A stretch of DNA of 64,000 bases from Achromobacter seleniivolatilans (GCF_030864005.1 NZ_CP132976.1:4712001-4776000), one strand, 5' to 3'. Numbered from the stretch's first letter, positions 25,635 to 34,632 are shown. Numbers and translations: made by a program. The notes: generated from the letters alone by a model not told the origin.

Positions 25635-26156
25635 CTACGGGCGGGTGGTATGAATGATCTTTTGAATGATGGGAATGGCCATCGCGGCGTACCCGCTCAG
25701 TTCCGGCAGCATGTCCTGGCGGTACCAGCCGGCCTCGTGCAGCAGGTTCAGCGATGCGATCGTTTGGCCGTCCCATCGGACCGGCACGTTCACGGCGCTC
25801 TCGCAGCCGAGTGAATGGATGAGTTCATGGTCTGGAAATGCGCGCGCGCATTCCGCGCGGTCGACGCAGATTCGCGCTTTTCCTTCAAGCACGACCGTGG
25901 CGTAGAACTCGCTGTTTTCGCGGATGGGCTTGGCGCCGCCTGGCGGGTAGGCCTCGGGCTGGCTTGAGAAATACCGCCGGCTCTGCTCTGCCTCTCGATC
26001 CAGCACCAATACCGTGAACAGCCGATAGCCGATCCGCGCGGCCAGCGCGCGGGCAAGCGCCTGCAGTCCGCATTCGGGTTGGGGCGCGGTGGCCAGGGCC
26101 TGCGCCATGTCGCTTATCGCCCGCGTCTGGGCCATGTTTTCTGTTGCGTTCGTCAC
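25635..26156 (-). CDS. GAF-domain protein, 173 aa
   Basis: This is a single GAF sensor-like domain (LALARALAARIGYRLFTVLVLD-type start; then IRENSEFYATVVLEGKARIC, and ESAVNVPVRWDGQTIASLNL near the end). It has no output domain, so it may bind a small ligand or act enzymatically. GTG 26156 is preferred because GAGGG lies 6-7 bp before it; the frame is open to 26204. It is the first gene of an operon with the Bug receptor and is divergent from the LysR gene. Confidence 0.75.
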   Translation of the reverse strand: MTNATENMAQTRAISDMAQALATAPQPECGLQALARALAARIGYRLFTVLVLDREAEQSRRYFSSQPEAYPPGGAKPIRENSEFYATVVLEGKARICVDRAECARAFPDHELIHSLGCESAVNVPVRWDGQTIASLNLLHEAGWYRQDMLPELSGYAAMAIPIIQKIIHTTRP

Positions 26157-26212
26157 CGCTTGCCCTCGTCTATCGGGAAAGGCATTTTGGCTGCCAATGG
26201 CCATACGAGGCT

Positions 26213-26228
26213 AATGAATAAACCTGAG
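26213..26228. promoter_or_regulatory. Shared 16-bp site in the GAF/LysR divergent promoter
   Basis: AATGAATAAACCTGAG here is repeated exactly at 29501-29516 before the other Bug gene. On the minus strand it contains TCAGGTTTATTCA, a T-N11-A LysR-type box. Similarity continues to 26251 (31 of 39 positions identical with 29501-29539). Confidence 0.6.
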
Positions 26229-26248
26229 AGATCCATTACCATTTCCGC

Positions 26249-27214
26249 ATGGACGCCACCTCGATCGACCCGCCCTGGACCCGCCGGCTCAAGCTTCGGC
26301 ACTTGCAGGTGCTGGCCGCCCTGGAAACCGCGCGCAGCGTTACCGGCGCCGCCAAAGCCATGCACATGACGCAGCCCGCGCTCTCGCACTGGCTGAGCGA
26401 CATGGAAGACCTGGTCGGCACGCCGCTGTTCCTGCGCGGCCGGTCGCTTGAACTGACGGAAGCCGGGCGGGCGCTTTGGCGCTACGCGTGCCGCGTGCTG
26501 GGCGACACTGCGCGCACCGGCGAGGAGATCGAAGCGGTCAAGGGCGGGGTGGCCGGCCATCTGCATATCGGCACCATTCTTTCCGCGGCGCCGGTGTTAC
26601 TGCCACGCGCCATCGCCGCGCTGCACCAGCGTTCGCCCAATGTGCAGATCGAACTGGTCGAGGGCCTGCTTGAACCGCTGATTGAACGCGTGGAACGCCG
26701 CGAGATCGACCTCATCATCGGGCCGCTGGACGTGCGCGCCAGCCGCTCCGGCCTGTGCACCGAATGGCTGATGACCGACACCTTCAGCGTGGTGGCCCGG
26801 CGCGGGCATCCGCTGGCGGAGCTGGATGCGCCCTCCTGGGAGGACGCCCAGCGTTATCCGTGGATCTTGCCGCCGCTGGGCACGTTGTCGCGCGCGCGGC
26901 TGGATCAGGCCGTGGTGGATGCGGGCATGCCGCCCCCGAAGCCATCCGTCGAGACCAGTTCGCTCGTTGCGCTGTTGTCGATGCTGCAAGACCGCGACTA
27001 CATCGCCACCTTGGCCAGCTCTGTTGCGCACATGTACGAACGGCTTGCCCTGATCAGCATCGTGCGCGCGCCGTCCCGCCTGGAGTTCGGCCCCATCGGC
27101 ATGTTGTGGGCGGCCGACTCGCCCAGCATCGTGCTGCCGGCCTTGCGTGAAACGCTGCGCCAGGAGGCGCAGCGCACCTCCCAGGGCAGCGCCGCCAGCG
27201 ACGCGGCTACTTGA
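26249..27214 (+). CDS. LysR-family transcriptional regulator, 321 aa
   Basis: The N-terminal winged helix-turn-helix reads LRHLQVLAALETARSVTGAA and then KAMHMTQPALSHWLSDMEDL; the C-terminal two-lobe effector domain runs from about 95 to 300. It most resembles the GbpR/CbbR-like subgroup regulating sugar- or aromatic-acid use. It is divergent from the GAF-Bug operon and convergent with the M24 gene (stops overlap by 8 bp). The repeated site in its promoter makes it the likely regulator of both flanking Bug genes. Confidence 0.9.
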   Translation: MDATSIDPPWTRRLKLRHLQVLAALETARSVTGAAKAMHMTQPALSHWLSDMEDLVGTPLFLRGRSLELTEAGRALWRYACRVLGDTARTGEEIEAVKGGVAGHLHIGTILSAAPVLLPRAIAALHQRSPNVQIELVEGLLEPLIERVERREIDLIIGPLDVRASRSGLCTEWLMTDTFSVVARRGHPLAELDAPSWEDAQRYPWILPPLGTLSRARLDQAVVDAGMPPPKPSVETSSLVALLSMLQDRDYIATLASSVAHMYERLALISIVRAPSRLEFGPIGMLWAADSPSIVLPALRETLRQEAQRTSQGSAASDAAT

Positions 27215-28397
27215 CGGTCGCGTACTCCAGCGTCTTGGGCGTGTGGGTCAGCACGCGTGGCGTGCTTCCGACCACGACCGTGTCGTCCAGACGGAAGCCG
27301 CCGATACCGTAAGCGTAAATGCCCGGCTCGGCCGAATACACCTCGTTGTCCAGCAAGGGGCGTTGGTTGAAGGCCATGTCTTCCGGGTACTCGTGGTGAA
27401 TGATGCCCACGGCATGCCCGGTGCGATGGCGGATGAAGTCCGCGTACCCGGCCTTCTCGATCTCGGCCTGCGCGGCCGCGTCGATCGCGCAGACGGGGTT
27501 GCCCGTGCGGGCGGCGGCGATGGCCGCCTCGTTGGCCGCCTTGGCCGCGGACCACAGCCGCACCTGTTCGGCCGAGGGCGTGCCGCAGAACCAGGTGCGC
27601 TCGTTCTCGATCGTCAGGCCGTTCAAGCGCGGAATGACGATGTTCACCAGCACGTCGCCTTCCTGGATTCGCGCGCCGCATGACGCGCCATCGCCATGCG
27701 GCGAGGCCGACGCGGGGCCGCTCAGGGTCCAGCAGCGGATCACCTCGAAGTGCTCGCCCGGAAAGCGCTCGGCGGCCTCTTGCACGAACAGCGACGCCAT
27801 GGCGAAGTCCAGTTCCTGCACCAGCCGGCCGGGCCGGATGTTCTCGCGGTAGCGGTCCTGAATCCAATCGGAGATGGACGCGGCGGCCGCCATCACGGCA
27901 AGCTCTTCGTCGTGCTTCTGCCAACGCAAGGCGCGGCACTCGGGTGTGGCGTTGCGCAAGACGACGTCGGGCAAGAAGCGCGCCAACTGCGCCAGCACCG
28001 GGCTGCCGCCTTCGACAGCGATGCGCGACCGCGCCAGGCCTGCCGCCTTCAACCTGGCCGCCAGCACCTCGGGCAATTGCGTAATCAACGGCAGCCGGTT
28101 CTGCACGCGCGGATGCTCGGCGTAGTAGCTGATGTCGGTGATCCAGACCTTGCCCTGTTCCTGCGAGAACTGCATGTGATGTGTGGACAGCTCGTTCATC
28201 ACCAGGAAGGGCGTGCCGTTGCGGGGCACGACGGCAAAGATCGGCCGTTCCCAGGGCAAGACGTCGGTGTGGAAATTGGTGGCGAACTGGAAGAAGTCCG
28301 CCGACGTGAAGATGACGGCATCGACGGCCAGCTCGTCCATCATGGACGTCATCTTGTCGAACCGGTATTGCCAGACAGCCTGGGTGAGTTTGGGCAT
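27207..28397 (-). CDS. M24-fold (creatinase/aminopeptidase P-like) enzyme with altered metal site
   Basis: This 396-residue protein has an N-terminal creatinase domain and a C-terminal pita-bread domain with RHRTGHAVGIIHHEYPED and SAEPGIYAYGIGGFRLDD. The usual five metal ligands (D, D, H, E, E) appear as N252, E264, H328, E357 and D371. A canonical dinuclear aminopeptidase is therefore unlikely; creatinase, ectoine hydrolase and DMSP lyase are M24-fold enzymes with such departures. It shares an operon with the Bug receptor encoded 22 bp upstream, so it probably processes the imported ligand. Confidence 0.8.
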   Translation of the reverse strand: MPKLTQAVWQYRFDKMTSMMDELAVDAVIFTSADFFQFATNFHTDVLPWERPIFAVVPRNGTPFLVMNELSTHHMQFSQEQGKVWITDISYYAEHPRVQNRLPLITQLPEVLAARLKAAGLARSRIAVEGGSPVLAQLARFLPDVVLRNATPECRALRWQKHDEELAVMAAAASISDWIQDRYRENIRPGRLVQELDFAMASLFVQEAAERFPGEHFEVIRCWTLSGPASASPHGDGASCGARIQEGDVLVNIVIPRLNGLTIENERTWFCGTPSAEQVRLWSAAKAANEAAIAAARTGNPVCAIDAAAQAEIEKAGYADFIRHRTGHAVGIIHHEYPEDMAFNQRPLLDNEVYSAEPGIYAYGIGGFRLDDTVVVGSTPRVLTHTPKTLEYATVK

Positions 28398-28419
28398 GGT
28401 GTGTCCTTTGTCGTGGTGG

Positions 28420-29409
28420 TCAGTCGTTGCTCAGGCCCAGTTGGCGAATCAGCGGGCCCCAGGTGGCGCTATCGCGCGCGGTCCATTCAGCTACGGTCTC
28501 GGGCGACGAGGGCAGGGGCTCAAGCTGAAGCTCCTGCAGACGCGCCTTGACCGCGGGATCGTCGAAGAAGCGCCGGGTCTCGGCGTTGAGGCGCGCAATG
28601 GCCTGCGGCGGCGTGCCCTTGGGCGCCACCAGCGCATACCAGCCCGGCATCGGAAAATCCTTGAAGCCCAGTTCGGCCAGCGTGGGCACGTCCGGCACGC
28701 TGGCCGCGCGCTTGTTGCCCACCACGGCCAAGGGCACCACCTTGCCCGCGTTGGCCTGCACGGCGCCCGTGTTCAGCACGTCGGCCATCACCTGGGTCTG
28801 GTTGGCCATCACGCTGGTCAGCCCGGCGGCCGCGCCGTTGTACGGAACATGCGTGAGCTTCATGCCCGTCTTCTGCGCCAGCATCTCCACGACCAGATGC
28901 GTGGAATTGCCCTTGCCCGCCGACGCGAAATTCAGCGACTCGGGTTCGGCCTTGGCGCGGGCGACCAGTTCGTCCAACGACCGGATACCCGTCTGCGTGC
29001 CGGCGACCAGCAAGAAGGGCGTATTCACCAAGAGGCTGACGCCGTCGAAATCCCGCGCCGGCTCATACGGCATGTTCTTGTACATATGCGGGTTGAAGGC
29101 CAGGTACGACACCCCGCTGACCAGCACCGTGTACCCGTCGGCCGGCTGTTTGGCGACGTAGCTGGATGCCAGGATGCCGTTGGCGCCCGGCCGGTTCTCA
29201 ACAACCACCGGCGTCTTGAGCTGCCGTGCAAGGTAGTCCGCCCACAAGCGGCCGATCACATCCGTGCCGCCGCCGGCGGCCTGCGGCACGACCAGCTTGA
29301 TGGGCTTGTCCGGATAATCGGCGGCGGCGCCTGCACTGACGCCTGCGAAAAGCAAGAGCGCGATCCCTGCTGCTACGCAGCGAGTACGTCCCGGTACTGT
29401 CCTCAACAT
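28420..29409 (-). CDS. Bug/TctC-family periplasmic solute-binding protein (2)
   Basis: This 329-residue receptor has a signal peptide (GIALLLFAGVSAGAAA), the mature start DYPDKPIKLVVPQAAGGGTD and the loop NRPGANGILASSYVAK. The start at 29409 (MLRTVPGRTRC) has GGGGAT 4 bp upstream and is preferred over 29430. It is the first gene of an operon with the M24-fold enzyme. The 16-bp site shared with the GAF/LysR promoter lies about 92 bp upstream. The ligand is unknown. Confidence 0.88.
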   Translation of the reverse strand: MLRTVPGRTRCVAAGIALLLFAGVSAGAAADYPDKPIKLVVPQAAGGGTDVIGRLWADYLARQLKTPVVVENRPGANGILASSYVAKQPADGYTVLVSGVSYLAFNPHMYKNMPYEPARDFDGVSLLVNTPFLLVAGTQTGIRSLDELVARAKAEPESLNFASAGKGNSTHLVVEMLAQKTGMKLTHVPYNGAAAGLTSVMANQTQVMADVLNTGAVQANAGKVVPLAVVGNKRAASVPDVPTLAELGFKDFPMPGWYALVAPKGTPPQAIARLNAETRRFFDDPAVKARLQELQLEPLPSSPETVAEWTARDSATWGPLIRQLGLSND

Positions 29410-29500
29410 GTCATCCCCATGAATCATCAAATGCGTCGCGAATGGACGGCGGCTTTTGAAGCCTGCGAGAGGATTATGGGGAGATCGGGCATGTCAGCCC

Positions 29501-29516
29501 AATGAATAAACCTGAG
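29501..29516. promoter_or_regulatory. Second copy of the shared LysR-type site
   Basis: AATGAATAAACCTGAG is identical to 26213-26228. It stands upstream of the Bug-M24 operon in the same relative orientation as the first copy does to the GAF-Bug operon. A single regulator acting on both is the simplest reading. Confidence 0.6.
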
Positions 29517-29630
29517 GTTTCCATAAGCGTTTTGGCATGATGGGACACCGTGATCGGCATAGCGGCAACCATGGCAGGCTTGAAGGCGACCGATGGGGCA
29601 TCAGGCGATGCGCCCTGCGGGTTAGGCCGA

Positions 29631-29716
29631 AATCAGCTCAGAATCAGACCGTTTCAGCTCAATCCGTTTCGGAATCAGCTCAGTATTGAGCTGATTCCTG
29701 ATAAATTGAGCTGATT
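29631..29716. promoter_or_regulatory. Array of five half-sites before the Fic gene
   Basis: Half-sites (A/T)(A/T)TCAGCTCA start at 29631, 29652 and 29673, exactly 21 bp apart. Inverted copies TGAGCTGATT start at 29687 and 29707, 20 bp apart. The middle pair forms a perfect 12-bp palindrome GGAATCAGCTCA-GTAT-TGAGCTGATTCC (29671-29698). The helical phasing and position 20-105 bp before the Fic start suggest an operator, likely read by the Fic protein's own N-terminal wHTH. Confidence 0.65.
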
Positions 29717-29735
29717 CAGTCGCCGCCAACGCCCC

Positions 29736-31106
29736 ATGACCACCCGCGATCACCTCCTTCAGCTGCTCCGCGCCCAATGTCAGGAAAATCTGCCCTGGCT
29801 GAGTTCCAGCGAATTGGCCTACCGAACCGGTGCCAGCTGGTCCACGGTGAAGCGCCAGCTGGACGCGCTGCGCAAAGCTGGCCTGGTGCTGCGCGAAGGG
29901 CAAGGCCGGGCAACGCGTTACCGGGTCACAGACAAGGCTCCCGCCTGGGCATCCGCCACGACCCACGTCGCCACGCGGCTGGCGGAACCGACGCCTGACA
30001 TCGGCGCAATGATCTGGTCCGAACAGGGGGCGGAATTGCTGGCCAAACTTCGGCAACCGCTAGCATCGCGCGCACCGGTGGGCTATCAGCGCAGCTTCGT
30101 GGACACCTACGTCCCGAACCAGAGCTCCCTTTTGCCTCCTGCTTTGGCCCAGACCTTGGCCGACGAAGGGCGCATGCAAGGCCAGCAACCTGCCGGCACT
30201 TACGCGCGCCGCGTGCTGGAACCGCTGTTGCTGGATCTGTCTTGGTCGTCTTCGCGGTTAGAAGGCAATCGGTATTCGCTGTTGGCCACACAAGAACTCT
30301 TCAAGCGCGGCGCGGCGGGAACGGATCTGGACGCGGTCATGCTGCTTAACCACAAGGCCGCCATCGAGTTCATGATTGATGCCGTGCCCATGCATGGACT
30401 CACGCCCGCGGTCATCGGCAACCTCCACGCGATCCTGATGCAGCACCTGTTGCCCAACACCAAAAGCCTGGGTCATATCCGCCAGACCGTGATCAACATC
30501 GGCGGCACGACCTATCTGCCCATCCAGGCGCCCGCGCTGCTGCAGGAAATTTTCGATCACATCGTGGAGAAAGCGCGGCTGATCAAGAACCCCGTGGAAG
30601 CGGCATTCTTTCTCTGGGTGAACATTGCCTATCTGCAGCCATTCGAAGACGGCAACAAGCGCGCGAGCCGTCTGTCGGCCAACATTCCGCTGATGCTCTA
30701 CAACTGCGCGCCCCTGTCATTTCTGGACGTGGAGGCGCAAGACTATGCCTACGCCATGATGGGCGTCTACGAACGCGGCGATGTGACGCTGGCGGTGGAC
30801 CTGTTCGCGTGGTCCTATCGTCGCTCGATCCGAAAGTACACCATCCAGCTCGACGCGGCGGGTGTGCCGGATCCCATTCGCCTGCGCTTCCGGGAAAAAC
30901 TGAACGAAGCGATCAGTCGGGTGGTGCGCGCACGGCAGACGGCCGATGCGGCGGTAGCGGCGCTGGCCCTATCGGAGGACGATGCGCATGTGTTGCGTCC
31001 GATGTTGGCAGAGGAACTGCTCTTGCTGGATCTGTACAACTGCGCCCGGTACCGGCTGCCGATGGAACAAGTGCAAGAGTGGCTTGAGGCAGGACGGCCG
31101 CAGTAG
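29736..31106 (+). CDS. Winged-helix Fic-family protein with Gln in place of catalytic His
   Basis: This 456-residue protein has an N-terminal winged helix (residues about 1-65: SSELAYRTGASWSTVKRQLD), an inhibitory helix motif S172-x3-E176-G-N (SSSRLEGN, class II Fic) and a Fic core. The core motif, usually HPFxDGNGR, reads QPFEDGNKR at 301-309. Fic enzymes transfer AMP or other groups to hydroxyl side chains using the His; with Gln the activity may be lost or altered. From memory, other wHTH-Fic proteins also carry Gln here. A half-site array precedes the gene, and a bidirectional terminator follows. Confidence 0.85.
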   Translation: MTTRDHLLQLLRAQCQENLPWLSSSELAYRTGASWSTVKRQLDALRKAGLVLREGQGRATRYRVTDKAPAWASATTHVATRLAEPTPDIGAMIWSEQGAELLAKLRQPLASRAPVGYQRSFVDTYVPNQSSLLPPALAQTLADEGRMQGQQPAGTYARRVLEPLLLDLSWSSSRLEGNRYSLLATQELFKRGAAGTDLDAVMLLNHKAAIEFMIDAVPMHGLTPAVIGNLHAILMQHLLPNTKSLGHIRQTVINIGGTTYLPIQAPALLQEIFDHIVEKARLIKNPVEAAFFLWVNIAYLQPFEDGNKRASRLSANIPLMLYNCAPLSFLDVEAQDYAYAMMGVYERGDVTLAVDLFAWSYRRSIRKYTIQLDAAGVPDPIRLRFREKLNEAISRVVRARQTADAAVAALALSEDDAHVLRPMLAEELLLLDLYNCARYRLPMEQVQEWLEAGRPQ

Positions 31107-31121
31107 CGTCGCCTGATTAAT

Positions 31122-31157
31122 AAAAAAAAAGCTGCGGTTCACACCGCAGCTTCTTTT
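31122..31157. terminator. Bidirectional intrinsic terminator between the Fic gene and argD
   Basis: A stem GCTGCGGT-tcac-ACCGCAGC (31131-31150) is flanked by a run of nine A on the left and ttctttt on the right. It can therefore end both the rightward Fic transcript and the leftward argD transcript. Confidence 0.85.
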
Positions 31158-31181
31158 CAACAGACTACCGATCGAATCAAA

Positions 31182-32375
31182 TCAAGCCTTACGCACCTGC
31201 GCAATCAGCGCATCCAGTTGCGTCAGCATCAAATCGATCTCTTCAGCCGTCACATTCAGCGCAGGCATGAAGCGCAGCAGGTTGGGGCGCGGTGCGTTCA
31301 GCAACAGGCCTTGCGGGTTTTGATTACGTGCGGCTTCAACAATCGCCGGGCCGTCGTCGCGATCCATGATCAATGCGCGCAGCAGACCCTGGCCGCGTTC
31401 GCCCTTCATGCCGTACTTGGCCGACAGCGCCAAGAGGCCTTCGGACAGTTGCTTGGAACGCGCGTTGACGGCGTCCATGAAGCCCGGAGCGGCCAGCGCA
31501 TCGAACACGGCCACGCCCACGGCGGTGGTTAGCGGGTTGCCGTTGTACGTGCCGCCCTGGTCGCCGTGCGTGAACACGCATGCGTCCTGGCGCGCCAGCA
31601 GCGCGGCCAGCGGCACGCCGCCGCCGATGCCCTTGGCGAGCGTCATGATGTCGGGGATGACGTCCGAGTGCTGGTAGGCGAACATCTTGCCCGTGCGGCC
31701 CATGCCGGTTTGCACTTCGTCGACGATCAGCAGCAGCTGGTTCTCGTCGGCCAGGCGGCGCAGGCCTTGCATGAATTCCTTGGTGGCGGGGATCACGCCG
31801 CCTTCGCCTTGCACCGGTTCCAGCATGATGGCGACGGTTTTGTCGTCGATCAGCTTCTTCACCGATTCCAGGTCGTTCAGTTCGGCCTTGGGGAAGCCTT
31901 CCACTTGCGGGGCAAACATCTTGTCCCAGCCCGGCTTGCCCGATGCGGACATCGTGGCCAGCGTGCGGCCGTGGAAGCCGTGGTTCATCGTGATGATCTT
32001 GTAGGCGCCGTTCTTCTTGACCTGGCCCCATTTGCGCGCCAACTTGATGGCGCCTTCGTTGGCTTCGCCGCCGCTGTTGGCGAAGAAGACGCGGTCAAAG
32101 CAGGATGCGCCGGTCAGGCGTTGGGCCAGCTCGATCGAGGGGATGTTGTAGAACGCCGGCGACGGGTTCATCAACTTTTGCGATTGTTCGACCAGCGCGC
32201 GCTGCATTTCCGGGGCGGAGTGGCCCAGGGTGTTCACCGCCCAGCCTTGGACGAAGTCCAGATATCGCTTGCCCGCGTGATCCTCCAGCCAGGACCCCTT
32301 GCCGCTGACGAACACGAGGTCCGGGCGGGAGGTGATCTCCATGAGGGTGTTGACGTTGAACTGGCTGAATTCCAT
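31182..32375 (-). CDS. argD: Acetylornithine aminotransferase (class III PLP aminotransferase)
   Basis: This 397-residue PLP enzyme has FANSGGEANEGAIKLARKWG, the cofactor aspartate in LLIVDEVQTGMGRTG and the Schiff-base lysine in TLAKGIGGGVP. It converts N-acetylglutamate semialdehyde to acetylornithine in arginine synthesis and may also serve succinyldiaminopimelate. The gene is single and divergent from a Bug receptor gene. A decayed copy of its 3' end lies at 24360-24515. Confidence 0.85.
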   Translation of the reverse strand: MEFSQFNVNTLMEITSRPDLVFVSGKGSWLEDHAGKRYLDFVQGWAVNTLGHSAPEMQRALVEQSQKLMNPSPAFYNIPSIELAQRLTGASCFDRVFFANSGGEANEGAIKLARKWGQVKKNGAYKIITMNHGFHGRTLATMSASGKPGWDKMFAPQVEGFPKAELNDLESVKKLIDDKTVAIMLEPVQGEGGVIPATKEFMQGLRRLADENQLLLIVDEVQTGMGRTGKMFAYQHSDVIPDIMTLAKGIGGGVPLAALLARQDACVFTHGDQGGTYNGNPLTTAVGVAVFDALAAPGFMDAVNARSKQLSEGLLALSAKYGMKGERGQGLLRALIMDRDDGPAIVEAARNQNPQGLLLNAPRPNLLRFMPALNVTAEEIDLMLTQLDALIAQVRKA

Positions 32376-32592
32376 GGCGGTTCCTGCGGAATAAAAGGAC
32401 TGCGGGTGAAGGAAACTTCTAGGGGGAAACGCGAAAACGCAAATGTAGCACCGACAGAGGGATGCTATTGTGACGCACCCCCCGCCGATCCGCCCCTGGC
32501 CGCCTCAAAAGGGCCGCCAGCGCGAGCGCTCTATTTTATGCAAGTGGCGCGCCCTCCGCGCGCAGCCCGTTGTCGCTTTTTACTGACCAATC

Positions 32593-33558
32593 ATGAAACG
32601 TATTCTTTCCAGTCTTGCCGCCGGCCTGGCGCTGGCGGCGGCCGGCGCACCGGCACATGCCGAGTACCCCGAACGCCCCATCCGCCTGATCGTGCCGTTC
32701 CCGCCCGGACAGGCCACCGACATCTTTGCCCGCGCGCTGGCTGAAAAGCTGGGCGCAGCTGTCAAGCAGCCCATCGTGGTGGAAAACCGCGCGGGCGCTG
32801 GCAGCAATATCGGCATGGAGCAGGCTGCTCGTGCCACGCCTGACGGCTACACGCTGGTCATCGCCGGTAGCGCATCTGCCGTCAACCAGACGCTGTACAA
32901 GACCATCAATTACAGCCTGACCAAAGATTTCGCGCCGGTGTCGGGCGTGTTCTCGGTGCCGCTGATGTTCCTGGCCACGCCGGCCTCGGGCATCACCTCG
33001 CTCAAGCAGCTGGTGACGCAGGCGCGTGCCAACCCGGGTGAACTGGCCTACGCCAGCGCAGGCATCGGCGGCACGCAACATCTGTCCGCTGAGATGTTCA
33101 AGGCGGCCGCCAACATTGATATCCGCCACATTCCGTACAAGGGCAGCGGTCCGGCCCAGGCGGATTTCCTGGGTCATCAGGTGCCGCTGATGGTGGACTC
33201 CGTGACTGCCGGTCTGCCGCATGTGCAGAACAAGAAGGCCGTAGCGTTGGCGGTGACTACCGCCAAGCGCCTGCCGCAATTGCCGGATGTGCCGACGGTG
33301 GCGGAATCGGGTTATCCGGGTTTTGAGGCGATTGGTTGGGCCGCCGTGCTGGCGCCGCGCGACACGCCGCCGGCGGTTACCGCTTATCTGAGCAAACAGA
33401 TCGGACAGGCGCTGAACACGCCTGAGATGCAGAAATTCCTGCGCGATCGCGGGGCGGAACCGATGCCGTTGACGCCGGAAGCCACTGGCGCGTTCATCGC
33501 CACCGAAGTCGATAAGTGGGGCCGCGCCGTCAAGCAATCGGGCGCACAGGTGGACTGA
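32593..33558 (+). CDS. Bug/TctC-family periplasmic solute-binding protein (3)
   Basis: This 321-residue receptor has a signal peptide ([23 protein letters not shown]), the mature start [20 protein letters not shown] and the loop [15 protein letters not shown]. It is a monocistronic gene divergent from argD, with 217 bp between them, and ends at a strong terminator. The ligand is not predictable, though Bug proteins of this type bind organic acids or amides. Confidence 0.88.
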   Translation: MKRILSSLAAGLALAAAGAPAHAEYPERPIRLIVPFPPGQATDIFARALAEKLGAAVKQPIVVENRAGAGSNIGMEQAARATPDGYTLVIAGSASAVNQTLYKTINYSLTKDFAPVSGVFSVPLMFLATPASGITSLKQLVTQARANPGELAYASAGIGGTQHLSAEMFKAAANIDIRHIPYKGSGPAQADFLGHQVPLMVDSVTAGLPHVQNKKAVALAVTTAKRLPQLPDVPTVAESGYPGFEAIGWAAVLAPRDTPPAVTAYLSKQIGQALNTPEMQKFLRDRGAEPMPLTPEATGAFIATEVDKWGRAVKQSGAQVD

Positions 33559-33586
33559 CCGGTCCTGGCTGGCCTCTGATTACCCC

Positions 33587-33626
33587 AACCCGCCCTGGAT
33601 AACTGCCAGGGCGGGTTTTCTTTTTC
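33587..33626 (+). terminator. Intrinsic terminator after Bug gene 3
   Basis: The stem AACCCGCCCTGG (33587-33598) pairs with CCAGGGCGGGTT (33606-33617) around a 7-base loop and is followed by ttctttttc. Confidence 0.9.
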
Positions 33627-33831
33627 AGGGACGGATATCTGCCCATTTTCGGTGCGGCTGACGCGCCGCGCTGGCGCGTAGTTGCACCAGCAAAGGGCGG
33701 CCCCAGAAGGTGACGCCAGGGCGCCCGCGCGGACGCCCGATGGCATGGAACTTGCTTTGACTATTTTGTATACCGAGTTGGTGTGCAACGCATTGGCCCG
33801 ACCGGGCAATGCGCGTCCTGGAGAGTTCCTC

Positions 33832-34614
33832 ATGAACCGTAGAACCCTGTTGTTGTCCCTTTGCACCGCCGCCAGCCTGCTGGCCGCGCCGCTGACGCAT
33901 GCCGACACGGTGGACGATATCGTCAAAGCGGGCGTCATCAAGATTGCCGTGCCGCAGGATTTCCCGCCGTTCGGCTCGGTGGGTTCGGACATGAAGCCGC
34001 TGGGTTATGACATTGACACCGCGCAGTTGATCGCCAAGCAGTTGGGGGTGAAGTTGGAGTTGGTGCCCGTCACCAGCGCCAACCGCGTGCCGTATTTGCA
34101 GACCCGCAAAGTGGATCTGGTGATTTCCAGCCTGGGCAAGAACGCTGAACGCGAAAAAGCCATCGACTTCTCGGACGCGTATGCGCCGTTCTTCAACGGC
34201 GTATTCGGCCCGGCGGACCTGAAGGTGTCGTCTGCTGCCGACCTGGCTGGCAAGACCATCGGCGTCACGCGCGGCGCGGTAGAAGACATCGAACTGTCCA
34301 AGATTGCCCCCGAATCCGCGACGCTTAAGCGCTACGAGGACAACAACGGCACCATCACCGCCTTCCTGTCGGGTCAGGTGCCGATGATTGCGACGGGCAA
34401 CGTGGTCGCGGCCGCCATCCTGGCGCGCAATCCGCCCAAGAAGCCGGAAACGAAATTCCTGATCAAGAATTCGCCTTGCTACATCGGTTTGAACAAGGAC
34501 GAGCCCAAGCTGCGCGCCAAGGTCAACGATATTCTGGCGGCCGCCAAACGCGACGGCTCTCTGTCGGCGATTTCGCAGAAATGGCTGGGCGCCGAGCTGC
34601 CCAAGGATCTCTAA
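33832..34614 (+). CDS. Polar amino-acid ABC transporter, periplasmic binding protein
   Basis: This 260-residue solute-binding protein of family 3 has a signal peptide (MNRRTLLLSLCTAASLLAAP), then VKAGVIKIAVPQDFPPFGSV and GYDIDTAQLIAKQLGVKLEL. The start at 33832 follows GGAGAG by 8 bp. It is the first gene of a four-gene operon with two permeases and an ATPase that takes up an amino acid. The adjacent convergent D-threonine-aldolase-like gene hints at D- or beta-hydroxy amino acids. Confidence 0.88.
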   Translation: MNRRTLLLSLCTAASLLAAPLTHADTVDDIVKAGVIKIAVPQDFPPFGSVGSDMKPLGYDIDTAQLIAKQLGVKLELVPVTSANRVPYLQTRKVDLVISSLGKNAEREKAIDFSDAYAPFFNGVFGPADLKVSSAADLAGKTIGVTRGAVEDIELSKIAPESATLKRYEDNNGTITAFLSGQVPMIATGNVVAAAILARNPPKKPETKFLIKNSPCYIGLNKDEPKLRAKVNDILAAAKRDGSLSAISQKWLGAELPKDL

Positions 34615-34632
34615 GTCCAGCGGGCGGCCATC

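Noticed and set aside
26205..26248. LysR start further upstream
   Set aside because: The 16-bp repeat and promoter occupy this stretch, and ATG 26249 gives the normal LysR N-terminal length.
32536..33537. A 333-codon minus-strand frame
   Set aside because: It is the shadow of Bug gene 3.
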